From positions 806,001 to 870,000 of the forward strand of contig NZ_CP015114.1 of assembly GCF_001618885.1 (NCBI RefSeq): a stretch of DNA of 64,000 nt, read 5' to 3'. Source of the stretch: Staphylococcus condimenti (GTDB taxonomy: Bacteria > Bacillota > Bacilli > Staphylococcales > Staphylococcaceae). Each line of letters opens with the position of its first letter. Positions within the stretch are counted from its first letter, which is position 1. The translations under genes were made by a program, and so were the position numbers. Positions 11,027 to 20,425 of the stretch are shown here, in pieces. Under the pieces are notes generated by a model that worked only from the letters and a program-made list of their open reading frames with translations, searched no databases and was not told where the DNA came from.

Positions 11027-11486
11027 CCTATCAACCCTTTCTTTCCTTTAACATATGATTATTTTCCGACAAACAACTTATCAATAACCATTTAAATCGT
11101 ATTTGTTTATATATGCGATGAATGCCCTTTCATCTTAGCATAGTTCAAGGTTATTCCCTTCTTTTTTGTTTACTATCTATCAGATTATTGGTATGCAAGT
11201 AAAACCGCTTTATTTATTGGTATACATCATGTAAAATAAGAGGTAACTGAAAATGAGTAAAAGTAGTAAGAGTCTCTAGTTATACTAAATTATTCATTTC
11301 AAAATAGAACGTCATTAAAATAAGTATCCTAGCAAACATACTGGGCAGTTAAGCTGGTATGTTGTATTTATTTATAAGAATAAGCTTGCACATCATTTAT
11401 GATGAAATATACACCCAATAATTACTAGGATGTTAATTAATACTATATATGAAAAGAACTCAAACAATAGGAGGAAGAAATAAATT
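11027..11486. other. 460-bp intergenic region before rpoY-rnjA
   Basis: There is no substantial ORF. An 8-codon ORF with AAGAGG before its ATG lies at 11253-11279 (plus strand) and may be chance. A hairpin AACATAC/GTATGTT lies at 11335-11363. Two near-identical copies of TTATTGGTAT lie near 11183 and 11213. Probable long 5' leader of rpoY-rnjA; no consensus promoter could be fixed with confidence. Confidence 0.4.
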
Positions 11487-11702
11487 ATGGCAATTTACAA
11501 AGTATTTTTTCAAGATGATAAATCAGAAGTGATCGTGCGTGAAAACACACACACTATCTACGTTGAAGGAAATTCTGAAGAAGAAGTAAGAAAATATTTG
11601 AAAAACAGAAATTATAACATTGAGTTTATAACTAAATTAGAGGGCGCACATTTAGAATATGAACAACAATCGGAAGATTATAAAGTGGAGCATATCCAAT
11701 AA
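11487..11702 (+). CDS. rpoY: RNA polymerase epsilon subunit RpoY
   Basis: Small (71 aa) accessory subunit of Firmicutes RNA polymerase, formerly DUF1447/YkzG. Recognised by [19 protein letters not shown] near the start and the acidic C terminus, and by its invariable location immediately before rnjA. AGGAGGAAG precedes the ATG. Its stop codon TAATG overlaps the rnjA start by one base, so the two are co-translated. Confidence 0.93.
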   Translation: MAIYKVFFQDDKSEVIVRENTHTIYVEGNSEEEVRKYLKNRNYNIEFITKLEGAHLEYEQQSEDYKVEHIQ

Positions 11703-13654
11703 TGAAGCAACTAAAAAATAATGAAGTCGGCGTATACGCACTTGGCGGACTTGGAGAAGTCGGCAAGAATACGTATGCTGTCGAATATAAAGATGAAATT
11801 GTCCTTATTGATGCAGGGATAAAATTCCCTGATGACAATTTATTAGGGATTGACTATGTCATCCCTGATTATTCTTATCTTGTACAAAACAAAGATAAGA
11901 TTGTCGGGCTTTTCATCACACATGGACATGAAGACCATATCGGCGGTGTGCCCTTCTTATTAAAAGAACTTAATATACCGATATATGGCGGTCCTTTAGC
12001 ACTTGGACTTATCCGCAACAAATTAGAAGAACATCATTTGCTAAGAACTGCTGAGTTGCATGAAATCAATGAAGATACAGAAATTGATTCTAAATATTTC
12101 AATATCTCATTTTATCTGACTACTCACAGTATTCCGGAAGCTTACGGTGTGATTGTGGATACTCCAGAAGGTAAAATTGTGCATACAGGTGATTTCAAAT
12201 TTGATTTCACTCCTGTCGGCACACCTGCGAATATTGCAAAAATGGCCAAAATCGGTGAAGAAGGCGTTTTATGTCTTCTTTCTGATTCTACCAATGCTTT
12301 AGTCCCGAATTTCACTTTAAGTGAACGCGAAGTTGGACAAAATGTTGACAAAATTTTCCGTAAATGTACAGGCAGAATTATTTTTGCTACATTCGCTTCT
12401 AACATTTACCGCGTACAACAAGCTGTTGAAGCGGCTGTTAAATATAATCGGAAAATTGTTGTTTTTGGTCGTTCTATGGAAAATAACATTAAAATCGGGA
12501 TGGAACTTGGTTACATTAAAGCACCACCTGAAACATTTATTGAACCTAATAAAATCAATTCAGTACCAAAACATGAATTGTTAATTTTATGTACTGGTTC
12601 TCAAGGTGAGCCAATGGCTGCACTTTCTAGAATTGCAAATGGTACACACAAACAAATTAAAATTATTCCTGAGGATACTGTTGTATTCAGTTCTTCACCT
12701 ATCCCAGGCAACACAAAAAGTATTAACCGTACAATCAATGCATTGTACCGAGCTGGTGCAGATGTTATTCATAGTAAGATTTCTAATATCCACACATCAG
12801 GTCACGGTTCTCAAGGTGATCAGCAACTGATGCTTCGTTTGATTCGTCCGAAGTTCTTTATGCCGATTCATGGTGAGTATCGTATGTTGAAAGCACATTC
12901 TCAAACTGGTGTGCAATGCGGTGTTGAAGAAGATAATGTGTTTATCTTTGATAATGGTGATGTGTTGGCATTAACAAGAGATTCTGCACGTAAAGCAGGA
13001 CGTATTCCGTCTGGAGATGTGCTGGTAGATGGAAGCGGTATTGGAGACATCGGTAATGTTGTTATCCGTGACCGTAAATTGTTATCTGAAGAAGGTTTAG
13101 TGATTGTTGTAGTAAGTATCGACTTCAATACAAACACTCTACTTTCAGGTCCTGATATTATTTCTCGTGGTTTTGTATACATGCGTGAATCAGGTCATTT
13201 AATTTATGATGCACAACGTAAAATTAAAACAGATGTCATCGGTAAATTAAACCAAAACAAAGATATACAATGGCATCAAATCAAGTCATCTATTATAGAA
13301 ACATTGCAACCTTATCTTTATGAAAAAACAGCACGTAAACCCATGATTTTACCGGTAATTATGAAAGTAAATGAAGATGGCGAGCAAATTACTAAACCAT
13401 CTAAACCGAAATCAAATTCTAAACCTAAGAAAAACAACAAAAAAGGTAATGGTTCGAACCCAAAAAATGAATCAAAAAATAATCAAGGCGGTCGTCCACC
13501 TAAACGCAATAATAACGGACGTAACGATCAATCTAAAAACAATAAACCCGCTAATAAAAAAGAATCAAGTTCTAAGTCAGGTTCAAACAGTACACAAAAA
13601 CCACATCCAAAACCTAAAAATAAACCTGATTCTAAAAAAGAAAACAAAGAATAG
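11702..13654 (+). CDS. rnjA: Ribonuclease J1 with long low-complexity basic C-terminal tail
   Basis: Metallo-beta-lactamase/beta-CASP nuclease with 5'-3' exo- and endonuclease activity, central to mRNA decay and rRNA maturation. The zinc motif [10 protein letters not shown] is near residue 75, followed by HTGDFKFD, then the beta-CASP motifs including FVYMRESG. After residue about 555, where the B. subtilis enzyme ends, the protein continues with roughly 90 residues made almost only of Lys, Asn, Ser, Pro, Gly and Arg. That tail should be disordered and RNA-binding. Total length 650 aa. It overlaps the rpoY stop by one base. Confidence 0.95.
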   Translation: MKQLKNNEVGVYALGGLGEVGKNTYAVEYKDEIVLIDAGIKFPDDNLLGIDYVIPDYSYLVQNKDKIVGLFITHGHEDHIGGVPFLLKELNIPIYGGPLALGLIRNKLEEHHLLRTAELHEINEDTEIDSKYFNISFYLTTHSIPEAYGVIVDTPEGKIVHTGDFKFDFTPVGTPANIAKMAKIGEEGVLCLLSDSTNALVPNFTLSEREVGQNVDKIFRKCTGRIIFATFASNIYRVQQAVEAAVKYNRKIVVFGRSMENNIKIGMELGYIKAPPETFIEPNKINSVPKHELLILCTGSQGEPMAALSRIANGTHKQIKIIPEDTVVFSSSPIPGNTKSINRTINALYRAGADVIHSKISNIHTSGHGSQGDQQLMLRLIRPKFFMPIHGEYRMLKAHSQTGVQCGVEEDNVFIFDNGDVLALTRDSARKAGRIPSGDVLVDGSGIGDIGNVVIRDRKLLSEEGLVIVVVSIDFNTNTLLSGPDIISRGFVYMRESGHLIYDAQRKIKTDVIGKLNQNKDIQWHQIKSSIIETLQPYLYEKTARKPMILPVIMKVNEDGEQITKPSKPKSNSKPKKNNKKGNGSNPKNESKNNQGGRPPKRNNNGRNDQSKNNKPANKKESSSKSGSNSTQKPHPKPKNKPDSKKENKE

Positions 13655-13671
13655 TATATTTATATATTAAG

Positions 13672-13706
13672 AAATCCCGTATTACCAGTTTGGTAGTACG
13701 GGATTT
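13672..13706 (+). terminator. Terminator of rpoY-rnjA
   Basis: AATCCCGTA and TACGGGATT with inner TACCA/TGGTA form a long stem followed by TTCTTATTTT. Confidence 0.85.
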
Positions 13707-13770
13707 TCTTATTTTCCTTGAGAGATAAACTCTAAAAATTCATCTCCCCATTTAATTACTATACATATAT

Positions 13771-14430
13771 TTAGTGGACTAATTTTTTCTCAAATCTATT
13801 AAGGTCATTATCGTGACCAATCATAATCAAGATATCCCCTAATTCGATATTCATATTAGGATCTGGGGAAATAATGACATCTTTATCTCGCTTAATTGCA
13901 ATAATATTAATACCATAATGCGCACGAATATCTAAATCTACAATTGATTGTCCTGCAATACGTTCATTTGCTTTAGCCTCAACAATTGAGTATTCATCTG
14001 CTAATTCTAGGTAATCTAATACACTTGCACTCGCAATATTATGAGCGATTCTACGTCCCATATCACGTTCTGGATGGACAACTAAATCCGCTCCGATTTT
14101 ATTTAAGATTTTAGCGTGATAATCATTTTGCGCTTTAGCAATTACTTTTTTAACACCTAATTCTTTTAAAATCAATGTTGTCAAAGTACTCGTTTGAATA
14201 TTTTCACCGATTGCAACAATGACTTGATCAAAGTTTCTAATACCTAAACTTTTCATCACTGCTTCATCTGTTGTATCCGCTACAACAGCATGTGTCGCAA
14301 TTTCACTATATTCATTAACTCGAGCTTCGCTTAAGTCAATTGCCATAACATCCATGCCTAATGCATTCAGTTCTCTAACAATACTTCCGCCGAAGCGCCC
14401 TAATCCAATCACTACAAATTCTTTTTCCAT
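13771..14430 (-). CDS. ktrA: Ktr potassium transporter regulatory RCK subunit
   Basis: Cytoplasmic gating ring subunit of a Ktr K+ uptake system. Residues 1-130 form an NAD(H)/ATP-binding RCK_N Rossmann fold (VIGLGRFGGSI at residues 7-17, acidic residue at the end of strand 2). Residues 135-219 form the RCK_C domain, which in S. aureus binds c-di-AMP. The membrane partner KtrB/KtrD is not in the window, as in S. aureus, where the single RCK gene is unlinked. That gene is named ktrA or ktrC in different papers. GGAGG is placed before the ATG. Confidence 0.9.
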   Translation of the reverse strand: MEKEFVVIGLGRFGGSIVRELNALGMDVMAIDLSEARVNEYSEIATHAVVADTTDEAVMKSLGIRNFDQVIVAIGENIQTSTLTTLILKELGVKKVIAKAQNDYHAKILNKIGADLVVHPERDMGRRIAHNIASASVLDYLELADEYSIVEAKANERIAGQSIVDLDIRAHYGINIIAIKRDKDVIISPDPNMNIELGDILIMIGHDNDLNRFEKKLVH

Positions 14431-14440
14431 AGTAACCTCC

Positions 14441-14514
14441 GAAAAATAAAAATGAGGCGAGGCATTGTTTAACTATACCTTGTTTGGTACAAGTGTATAG
14501 ATTGCCTCGCCCCA
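14441..14514 (-). terminator. Terminator of cydAB with long stem
   Basis: TGAGGCGAGGCA (14453-14464) pairs with TGCCTCGCCCCA (14503-14514). The loop itself contains CTATAC/TGTATAG and TTGT/ACAA pairs. Read on the minus strand it is followed by ATTTTTATTTTT. Confidence 0.85.
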
Positions 14515-14528
14515 TCTGATTTTAAATA

Positions 14529-15560
14529 TTAATAATGACCTTCTTCACTTTTACCTTCAACATAGTCTTTGCTGAAGATGAATAATCTCATTAATAATAT
14601 TAACGATGGTATTAATAAAAGTAAACCACAAACTGCTGCAATTGTAAGTGCCAATGCCATCGGGTCATCTGTTTTATTCACATTACCATTAATGTAAGGA
14701 TATAAGATGTATGGCCACTTACTGATACCGTATCCTCCAATTGCTGTAGCCATTTGTAAAATCACTAACATAAACGCTGTACCTGGGGATTTTTTCATAA
14801 TTGTTAATACCCAAGCTGCAATTAAGCAGATAATACTGATTAAGAATAACCACCAGTATTGTGAAACAGCAATATCAAAGTGTTCTTTGTTTTGACTGCG
14901 TAATGTAATGAAAGCAAATAATGACACAAGTGCCATAGGCGGTCCCCAGAATATAAACCATTTTCTAAGTAAAGCATAAGCTTTCATCGCTTGTGCTTTT
15001 CGAGCATAGAATGTTAAGAAACCTGAAGAAATATACATCACTGCAACTAAAGCTAAGAATACGATTGACCAAGCAAACGGACTGAAGAATAAGTCTGCCC
15101 AGTTTAAATCAACATGGCCGCCTTTTCTAGTGATATAGCCGCCTTCAGAAATAACAAGTCCCATACTTAATGATGGCGGTATTAATAAACCGGCTATACT
15201 ATAAATCAATAACCATGAAAACTTAGAATCTACACCGTAGTTTTGGAAAGCGTAGAAACTACCACGCATTGTTAGTAATAACAATCCAATAGAACCAGGC
15301 ACTAACAAAACTGTTCCGTAATAGTAAGCAAAGTCAGGGAAGAACCCTACTATACCTACTGTAAAGAATACTAAAAATACGTTAGTAACTTCCCAAATAG
15401 GATTTAAATAACGCGCAATGATTGGCGTCAAAGTTTTTTGTGTTCCTCTTAATCTAGCTTGTAAAAGGAAAACACCGGCACCAAAGTCAATTGAAGCTAC
15501 AACGATATAACAGAATAAGAACAAGTACAATACAATCATTCCTAATGCTGTAAAACTCAT
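14529..15560 (-). CDS. cydB: Cytochrome bd quinol oxidase subunit II
   Basis: Integral membrane partner of CydA in the high-affinity bd-type terminal oxidase. Its 343 aa are almost entirely hydrophobic, with 8-9 predicted helices, beginning MSFTALGMIVLYLFLFCYIVVASIDFG, with the family-typical early GxxFxxARLRG region. It overlaps cydA by 4 bases. Terminated by a strong hairpin downstream. cydC and cydD are not adjacent. Confidence 0.92.
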   Translation of the reverse strand: MSFTALGMIVLYLFLFCYIVVASIDFGAGVFLLQARLRGTQKTLTPIIARYLNPIWEVTNVFLVFFTVGIVGFFPDFAYYYGTVLLVPGSIGLLLLTMRGSFYAFQNYGVDSKFSWLLIYSIAGLLIPPSLSMGLVISEGGYITRKGGHVDLNWADLFFSPFAWSIVFLALVAVMYISSGFLTFYARKAQAMKAYALLRKWFIFWGPPMALVSLFAFITLRSQNKEHFDIAVSQYWWLFLISIICLIAAWVLTIMKKSPGTAFMLVILQMATAIGGYGISKWPYILYPYINGNVNKTDDPMALALTIAAVCGLLLLIPSLILLMRLFIFSKDYVEGKSEEGHY

Positions 15561-16912
15561 GATGCTTCACCTCGGTTTCCTTCTAATTTCTCAATATCTT
15601 TATATGGCGGTTTATTTTTAAACATACGAATTAGCACATATGCTGATGTGAACATAATAATAAAGTAAACTAATCCAAATGCTATAGTTACGCCAGTTAA
15701 ACCTGCAGCATTTGTAGCCGCATCTGAAACTTTCATGTAACCTCTGATAATCCAAGGTTGACGACCCATTTCTGTTAAGAACCAACCGAACTCAATAGAT
15801 AACATTGCTGCTGGTCCTGTAATCAACGTTGCATATAACAAAATTTTGTTAACTGAGAATTTACGCCATTTTTTAACGATTCTCGTTAACGTATAAATAC
15901 CTGATACTGCTAAACAATACATACCGCCAGTAACCATTAAGTCAAAGAAGTAATGGACAATTAAAGGTGGCTGTGTATCTTTAGGAAACTCATTCAAGCC
16001 TTCAACTTTAGTATTAATATTGTTATCAGATAAGAAACTTAGCATACCAGGAATTTTGATTGCACCTGTAACTTTCTGATCTTTTTCATTCAATACACCA
16101 AAGACTTGTAAGTCCGCACGTTTTTCAGTGTCAAAATGCCATTCGTAGGCTGCTAATTTTTCAGGTTGTTCTTTGTGTAAGAATTTTGCTGACATATCTC
16201 CTGCTAAAATAGAACCGAGTGTAAAAATCAAACCTACAATCATTGTTAATTTTAATGCACCCTTATGATAGTCTCTATCTTGAGGAATTTTGTCTCTTAA
16301 TAATTTGTATGCTGCAATAGCTGCTAATAAAAAGGCCATTGTCATAATTGCTGTCGTAATAACGTGGAATTGTCTAACGCCAAATGAAGCATTGAACATT
16401 GCTGCAATTGGATCCACATGAATCATACGACCATCTTTCATTTGGAAACCAGCTGGTGTGTTCATAAATGAGTTCACTGATGTAATGAAGAAAGCTGATA
16501 GCATACCTCCGATAACAACTGGTAAACCTATAATCATGTGTGTCCATTTATTTTTAAATCGATTCCAAGTATAGAAATATATACTTAAGAAAATTGCTTC
16601 AAAGAAGAATGCAAATACTTCCATGAATAATGGCAATGCAATGACGTGACCTGCTGTTTTCATAAATGTCGGCCAAAGTAATGATAATTGCAACTCGATA
16701 ATCGTACCAGTTACAACTCCGACAGCTACAGTAATAGCATAGCCTTTCGCCCATCTTTTAGCTAATGTAATAAAGCGTGCGCTGTTCTTCTTGATGCCGA
16801 TAAACTCAGCAATTACAAACATTAGTGGCATCCCCACGCCGATAGTTGCGAAAACTATGTGGACAGCTAATGTCATAGCAGTTAAAAATCTGCTTAGTTC
16901 TACTGCTCCCAT
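15557..16912 (-). CDS. cydA: Cytochrome bd quinol oxidase subunit I
   Basis: Heme-bearing subunit of the bd oxidase, which oxidises menaquinol and reduces oxygen without pumping protons. Nine or so helices; the N-terminal His in FLTAMTLAVHIVFA and the hallmark GRQPWIIRGYMK motif are visible. The periplasmic Q-loop between helices is short, as in Firmicutes enzymes. 451 aa. GGTGATATC precedes the ATG. No clear Rex operator is visible upstream. Confidence 0.94.
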   Translation of the reverse strand: MGAVELSRFLTAMTLAVHIVFATIGVGMPLMFVIAEFIGIKKNSARFITLAKRWAKGYAITVAVGVVTGTIIELQLSLLWPTFMKTAGHVIALPLFMEVFAFFFEAIFLSIYFYTWNRFKNKWTHMIIGLPVVIGGMLSAFFITSVNSFMNTPAGFQMKDGRMIHVDPIAAMFNASFGVRQFHVITTAIMTMAFLLAAIAAYKLLRDKIPQDRDYHKGALKLTMIVGLIFTLGSILAGDMSAKFLHKEQPEKLAAYEWHFDTEKRADLQVFGVLNEKDQKVTGAIKIPGMLSFLSDNNINTKVEGLNEFPKDTQPPLIVHYFFDLMVTGGMYCLAVSGIYTLTRIVKKWRKFSVNKILLYATLITGPAAMLSIEFGWFLTEMGRQPWIIRGYMKVSDAATNAAGLTGVTIAFGLVYFIIMFTSAYVLIRMFKNKPPYKDIEKLEGNRGEAS

Positions 16913-17137
16913 GATATCACCCTAATCTTTTTATATTTGGTACTGTATAATGCCCGCAAGTTTCTAAGGAGTTGTATTTAAAATTTTGGTGTGGTTCTAG
17001 GTGATGATACTAATCTTTTCAACTTCACACATGTGGTATTTCATACACTCTTTCTCTTCACTAATGCACCAAGCTTGATTTTGTTTTTCACTTTTAATAA
17101 AGTTAAGTCATCAATTTATACAAAGGAAGATTTAACT

Positions 17138-17371
17138 ATGACTCAAGTAACAATCTACACACAAAATGAATGTCCACCTTGTCAATTTGTAAAAAATTAT
17201 TTTGATGAACATAACGTGGCTTATACCGAAAAAAATATCTCAAACTCGACTTTTCGAAATGAAATGATTGATTATGATGCTTTTTCTACACCTTTTATCT
17301 TGATTGACGATCATCCTATGTATCAGGTAGATTTAGATAAAATCAATCAACTACTTCAAATACATCATTAG
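17138..17371 (+). CDS. Glutaredoxin/NrdH-like thiol protein
   Basis: A 77-aa thioredoxin-fold protein with the redox motif CPPC at residues 11-14 (ECPPCQFVKNYF) and a cis-Pro region STPFILID. NrdH-like proteins and monothiol exchangers donate electrons to ribonucleotide reductase or reduce protein disulfides; which applies here cannot be told. The true start is the ATG at 17138 with AAGGAAG before it. The frame is open further upstream, but that stretch is not homologous-looking. Transcribed alone, divergent from cydAB. Confidence 0.82.
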   Translation: MTQVTIYTQNECPPCQFVKNYFDEHNVAYTEKNISNSTFRNEMIDYDAFSTPFILIDDHPMYQVDLDKINQLLQIHH

Positions 17372-17652
17372 TCACTTAAGAAAAAATGCACTGTATTCTT
17401 ATAATTACCATGAAGTGTAATAGTTTAAACAATTATAGTTCGGCTAGTACATACACAGTACTATCTATGTTACGCTTCATCAAGCTTCTTTACAATTATT
17501 ATAATCACATTTTACATTATATAGTTTTTTTATCCTAATATTTTGTCACAAATTTGTAAAAGATAAAAATATGTCGACACAATTAAAAAAATTGTCAAAA
17601 GTTGATAATAAAAGAAGACAGAACTGCGCTTCGATAAATGATGACACACAAA
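17372..17652. other. Intergenic region between the glutaredoxin-like gene and the ptsI terminator
   Basis: About 280 bp with no ORF. It is AT-rich with an ATTTTGTCACAAATTTGTAAAAG stretch near 17540 and no clear operator or promoter. I see nothing further in it. Confidence 0.4.
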
Positions 17653-17698
17653 ATAACCGTGTAAGCATGAATTTCACTTCGTGCTTACACGGTTTATT
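17653..17698 (-). terminator. Terminator of ptsHI (bidirectional)
   Basis: AACCGTGTAAGCA and TGCTTACACGGTT pair perfectly across a 14-base loop. T-rich tracts lie on both sides, so it can serve either strand. It sits 13 bases past the ptsI stop. Confidence 0.9.
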
Positions 17699-17710
17699 TT
17701 GTAATTATAC

Positions 17711-19432
17711 TTAAGCGTTTTTAGTATATTCTTCAACCAAAGCTACAACTTCTTCTGAAGTCGCACATTGAATTGCTTTATCGCCTAATTCTTTCATATC
17801 ACTTTCATTCAATGATCTAATTAAACGACGAGCTTTTAAGATTGATGTAGCACTCATAGAGAACTCATCTAATCCGAAACCTAACAACAATGGAATTGCT
17901 GTTTGATCCCCAGCCATTTCACCACACATACCTGTCCATTTACCTTCTGCATGTGAAGCTTCGATAACTTGCTTAACCAAACGCAAAATTGCTGGATTGT
18001 ATGGTTGGTATAAATAAGAAACGCGTTCTGACATACGGTCAGCAGCCATTGTATACTGAATTAAATCATTTGTACCAATACTGAAGAAGTCTACTTCTTT
18101 AGCAAATACATCAGCAAGTGCTGCAGTTGAAGGAATTTCTACCATTATTCCTAATTCAATATCATCTGCTACTTCATAGCCTTCTTTTTTAAGATTAGCA
18201 CGTTCTTCTTCAAGTATAGCTTTAGCATCACGGAATTCTTGAATTGTAGCAACCATAGGGAACATAATGTTCAACTTACCGAACACAGAGGCACGCAATA
18301 ACGCACGTAATTGTGGTCGGAATATTTCAGGTTGAGCCAAGCATAAACGAATTGCACGGTAACCTAAGAATGGATTCATTTCTTCTGGCAAGTCAAGATA
18401 AGGTAATTCTTTGTCGCCGCCGATATCTAAAGTACGAACAACTACACGTTTACCTTTCATTGCTTCTAATACTGCTTTATATGCTTCAAACTGTTCTTCT
18501 TCAGTAGGCATTTGGTCTCTGCCCATGTATAAGAATTCAGTTCTATATAAACCAATACCTTCTGCACCATTTTCAATAACACCAGGCAAGTCATTAGGTG
18601 TACCGATATTTGCTGCAAGTTCAACATGATGACCATCAGCAGTTACTGAATCAGCATCACGTAATTTTTGCAATTCTTGCTTATCTTTAAAGAAGTTTTC
18701 ACGTTTTTCTTGATATTCTGCAATTACCTCATCACTTGGATTAATAAGTACGTCACCAGTCATACCATCAACAATAACAGTATCTCCAGCCTCAACTTCT
18801 TCAGTAATAGATTTAGTACCTACTACTGCTGGAATTTCTAAAGAACGACTCATAATTGCTGAATGAGATGTTCTGCCTCCGATGTTTGTTACGAATCCTT
18901 GCACATATTCTTTATTCAATTGTGCAGTATCAGATGGTGTTAAGTCATTACCAATAATGACTACGCTTTCATCAATGATACTCGGATTTGGTAATTCAAC
19001 ACCTAAGATATGTGCTAATACACGTTTCGAAACATCACGGATATCAGCCGCACGTTCTGCCATATACTCATTGTCCATTGATTCAAAAATTGTGATAAAT
19101 TGATTAGAAACGTCTGTTAAAGCTTGTGCAGCATTAACATTTTCGTTTTTAATCTTATCTTCAATTGGTTGGATAAGTTCAGGATCTTCAAGAACTAATA
19201 AATGTGCATCGAAAATAGCTGCTTTATCCGCACCCAATTGTTTTTCGGCATTATTTCTGATTTTAGTCAATTCAACTTTAGATTTATTAAGTGCGCCATT
19301 AAATTTAGCGACTTCAGCATCCGTATCTGCCACTGATTCATTATCAAATGATAGGTCAGGTTCAACTAACAGATAGGCTTTTGCAATTGCAACACCATCA
19401 GATGCTGCAATGCCTTTGATTTGTTTAGCCAT
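17711..19432 (-). CDS. ptsI: Phosphoenolpyruvate-protein phosphotransferase (PTS Enzyme I)
   Basis: First enzyme of the PTS phosphorelay. It autophosphorylates from PEP at His190 ([12 protein letters not shown]) and passes the phosphate to HPr. N-terminal HPr-binding helical domain, swivelling His domain, then PEP-utilising TIM barrel with [22 protein letters not shown] and the catalytic Cys in MCGEMAGD. 573 aa is typical. It starts one base after ptsH, so the pair is translationally coupled. Confidence 0.97.
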   Translation of the reverse strand: MAKQIKGIAASDGVAIAKAYLLVEPDLSFDNESVADTDAEVAKFNGALNKSKVELTKIRNNAEKQLGADKAAIFDAHLLVLEDPELIQPIEDKIKNENVNAAQALTDVSNQFITIFESMDNEYMAERAADIRDVSKRVLAHILGVELPNPSIIDESVVIIGNDLTPSDTAQLNKEYVQGFVTNIGGRTSHSAIMSRSLEIPAVVGTKSITEEVEAGDTVIVDGMTGDVLINPSDEVIAEYQEKRENFFKDKQELQKLRDADSVTADGHHVELAANIGTPNDLPGVIENGAEGIGLYRTEFLYMGRDQMPTEEEQFEAYKAVLEAMKGKRVVVRTLDIGGDKELPYLDLPEEMNPFLGYRAIRLCLAQPEIFRPQLRALLRASVFGKLNIMFPMVATIQEFRDAKAILEEERANLKKEGYEVADDIELGIMVEIPSTAALADVFAKEVDFFSIGTNDLIQYTMAADRMSERVSYLYQPYNPAILRLVKQVIEASHAEGKWTGMCGEMAGDQTAIPLLLGFGLDEFSMSATSILKARRLIRSLNESDMKELGDKAIQCATSEEVVALVEEYTKNA

Positions 19433-19433
19433 A

Positions 19434-19700
19434 TTATTCAGTTAATCCTTCTTTAGATAACACTTCAGTGATAGCTTGGATAGCATCTGCTTCGTCGCTA
19501 CCGTCAGCATAGATAGTAATTTCTGCATCTTTGCCGACACCTAAACTCATAACACCCATAATAGATTTCAAGTTGACTTTTTTGCCGTTGTATTCTAATT
19601 GAATATCTGAATCAAATTTTGAAGCTGTTTGTACAAGCATTGTTGCTGGACGAGCGTGAATACCTGTTTCGTCGATGATAGTGTATGATTGTTGTTCCAT
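19434..19700 (-). CDS. ptsH: Phosphocarrier protein HPr
   Basis: Small PTS carrier (88 aa). Catalytic His15 lies in [10 protein letters not shown] and the regulatory Ser46, phosphorylated by HPr kinase for CcpA-mediated catabolite control, lies in [12 protein letters not shown] take the ATG at 19700 ([10 protein letters not shown]), with GGAGAAAG before it. An in-frame ATG 8 codons upstream would overlap the Shine-Dalgarno. A good promoter stands about 65 bp upstream. Confidence 0.97.
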   Translation of the reverse strand: MEQQSYTIIDETGIHARPATMLVQTASKFDSDIQLEYNGKKVNLKSIMGVMSLGVGKDAEITIYADGSDEADAIQAITEVLSKEGLTE

Positions 19701-19763
19701 AATAATCTTTCTCCTTCGCATCAATAAATTAGTGATAATTCACCTTTACATTATTACACATTA

Positions 19764-19792
19764 ACTTTACCAAAATATGCATCTAAATTCAA
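19764..19792 (-). promoter_or_regulatory. SigA promoter of ptsHI
   Basis: Minus strand: -35 TTGAAT, 17-bp spacer, -10 TAAAGT, about 64 bases before the ptsH start. Confidence 0.7.
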
Positions 19793-19848
19793 TTTGTTAA
19801 TTCCTTGAGACCGTAAGATTTTTTTCTAATTTGTGAAAAAATTAACAA

Positions 19849-20409
19849 TTATTCACCCGTTGGAGTTGCCAATAATTTTTTGGCAACGTTTTCACATTTC
19901 TGGATGTGTTCATCTCCTAATTTTTTCATAAAGTAATAACTGATTGACGCAGAAATAGCTTGACCCACTAATGGGAACCATTTTGTTTGCTTAGCAGCAG
20001 TACGCTTAGCAACATCTTTAATTGCGACTTTTAAAATAGCTTTGGATACTGTACGCCCGATAAATTGGCTACCTTGAATAGATGCGGCTACTAAAATACG
20101 CTCTTTCAAGTCATCACTCATATGACTCACTTGTTTATGATCTAAACCGTAAATTTTATTGATATCTTCAATAATGTCTTTCATCAATTTTAAATCTACA
20201 CCGAAATCAAGCCCAGGAATTGGAACGACACTCGCTGCAGAAGACCAAAGTGACTTCTTGCGCACAAGTTCTTCTGCTCTTGCACGTCTGCGCTCTAAAT
20301 CACTGTCATTGACTGGTAAAGCTGATTTCCCTGTAACCGGCTCTAAATCCATCACTTTATTGCCTAATTTATCACTTGTATTTTTAATCAATTTATCTTT
20401 AATTCCCAT
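19849..20409 (-). CDS. DUF697-like hypothetical protein
   Basis: A 186-aa protein. The first 60 residues are charged (repeated Arg/Lys near RRRARAEELVRKK); then come two moderately hydrophobic segments, LWSSAASVVPIPGLDFGVDL (about 54-73) and KWFPLVGQAISASISYYFMKKL (about 143-164). The pattern of PIPG and PLVGQAISA resembles DUF697/EcsC-type membrane-associated proteins, but I do not recognise the gene with certainty. It lies 16 bp after the rRNA methyltransferase gene and probably shares its transcript. Confidence 0.65.
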   Translation of the reverse strand: MGIKDKLIKNTSDKLGNKVMDLEPVTGKSALPVNDSDLERRRARAEELVRKKSLWSSAASVVPIPGLDFGVDLKLMKDIIEDINKIYGLDHKQVSHMSDDLKERILVAASIQGSQFIGRTVSKAILKVAIKDVAKRTAAKQTKWFPLVGQAISASISYYFMKKLGDEHIQKCENVAKKLLATPTGE

Positions 20410-20425
20410 TTTCTTTCAACCTCCA

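Noticed and set aside
11253..11279. 8-codon ORF as a regulatory leader peptide
   Set aside because: It has a Shine-Dalgarno but no amino-acid run, no hairpin pair and no promoter; kept only as a note in the leader finding.
16913..17137. Rex operator upstream of cydAB
   Set aside because: A TGTGAA half-site exists but the second half does not; no palindrome fits TTGTGAA-N6-TTCACAA.
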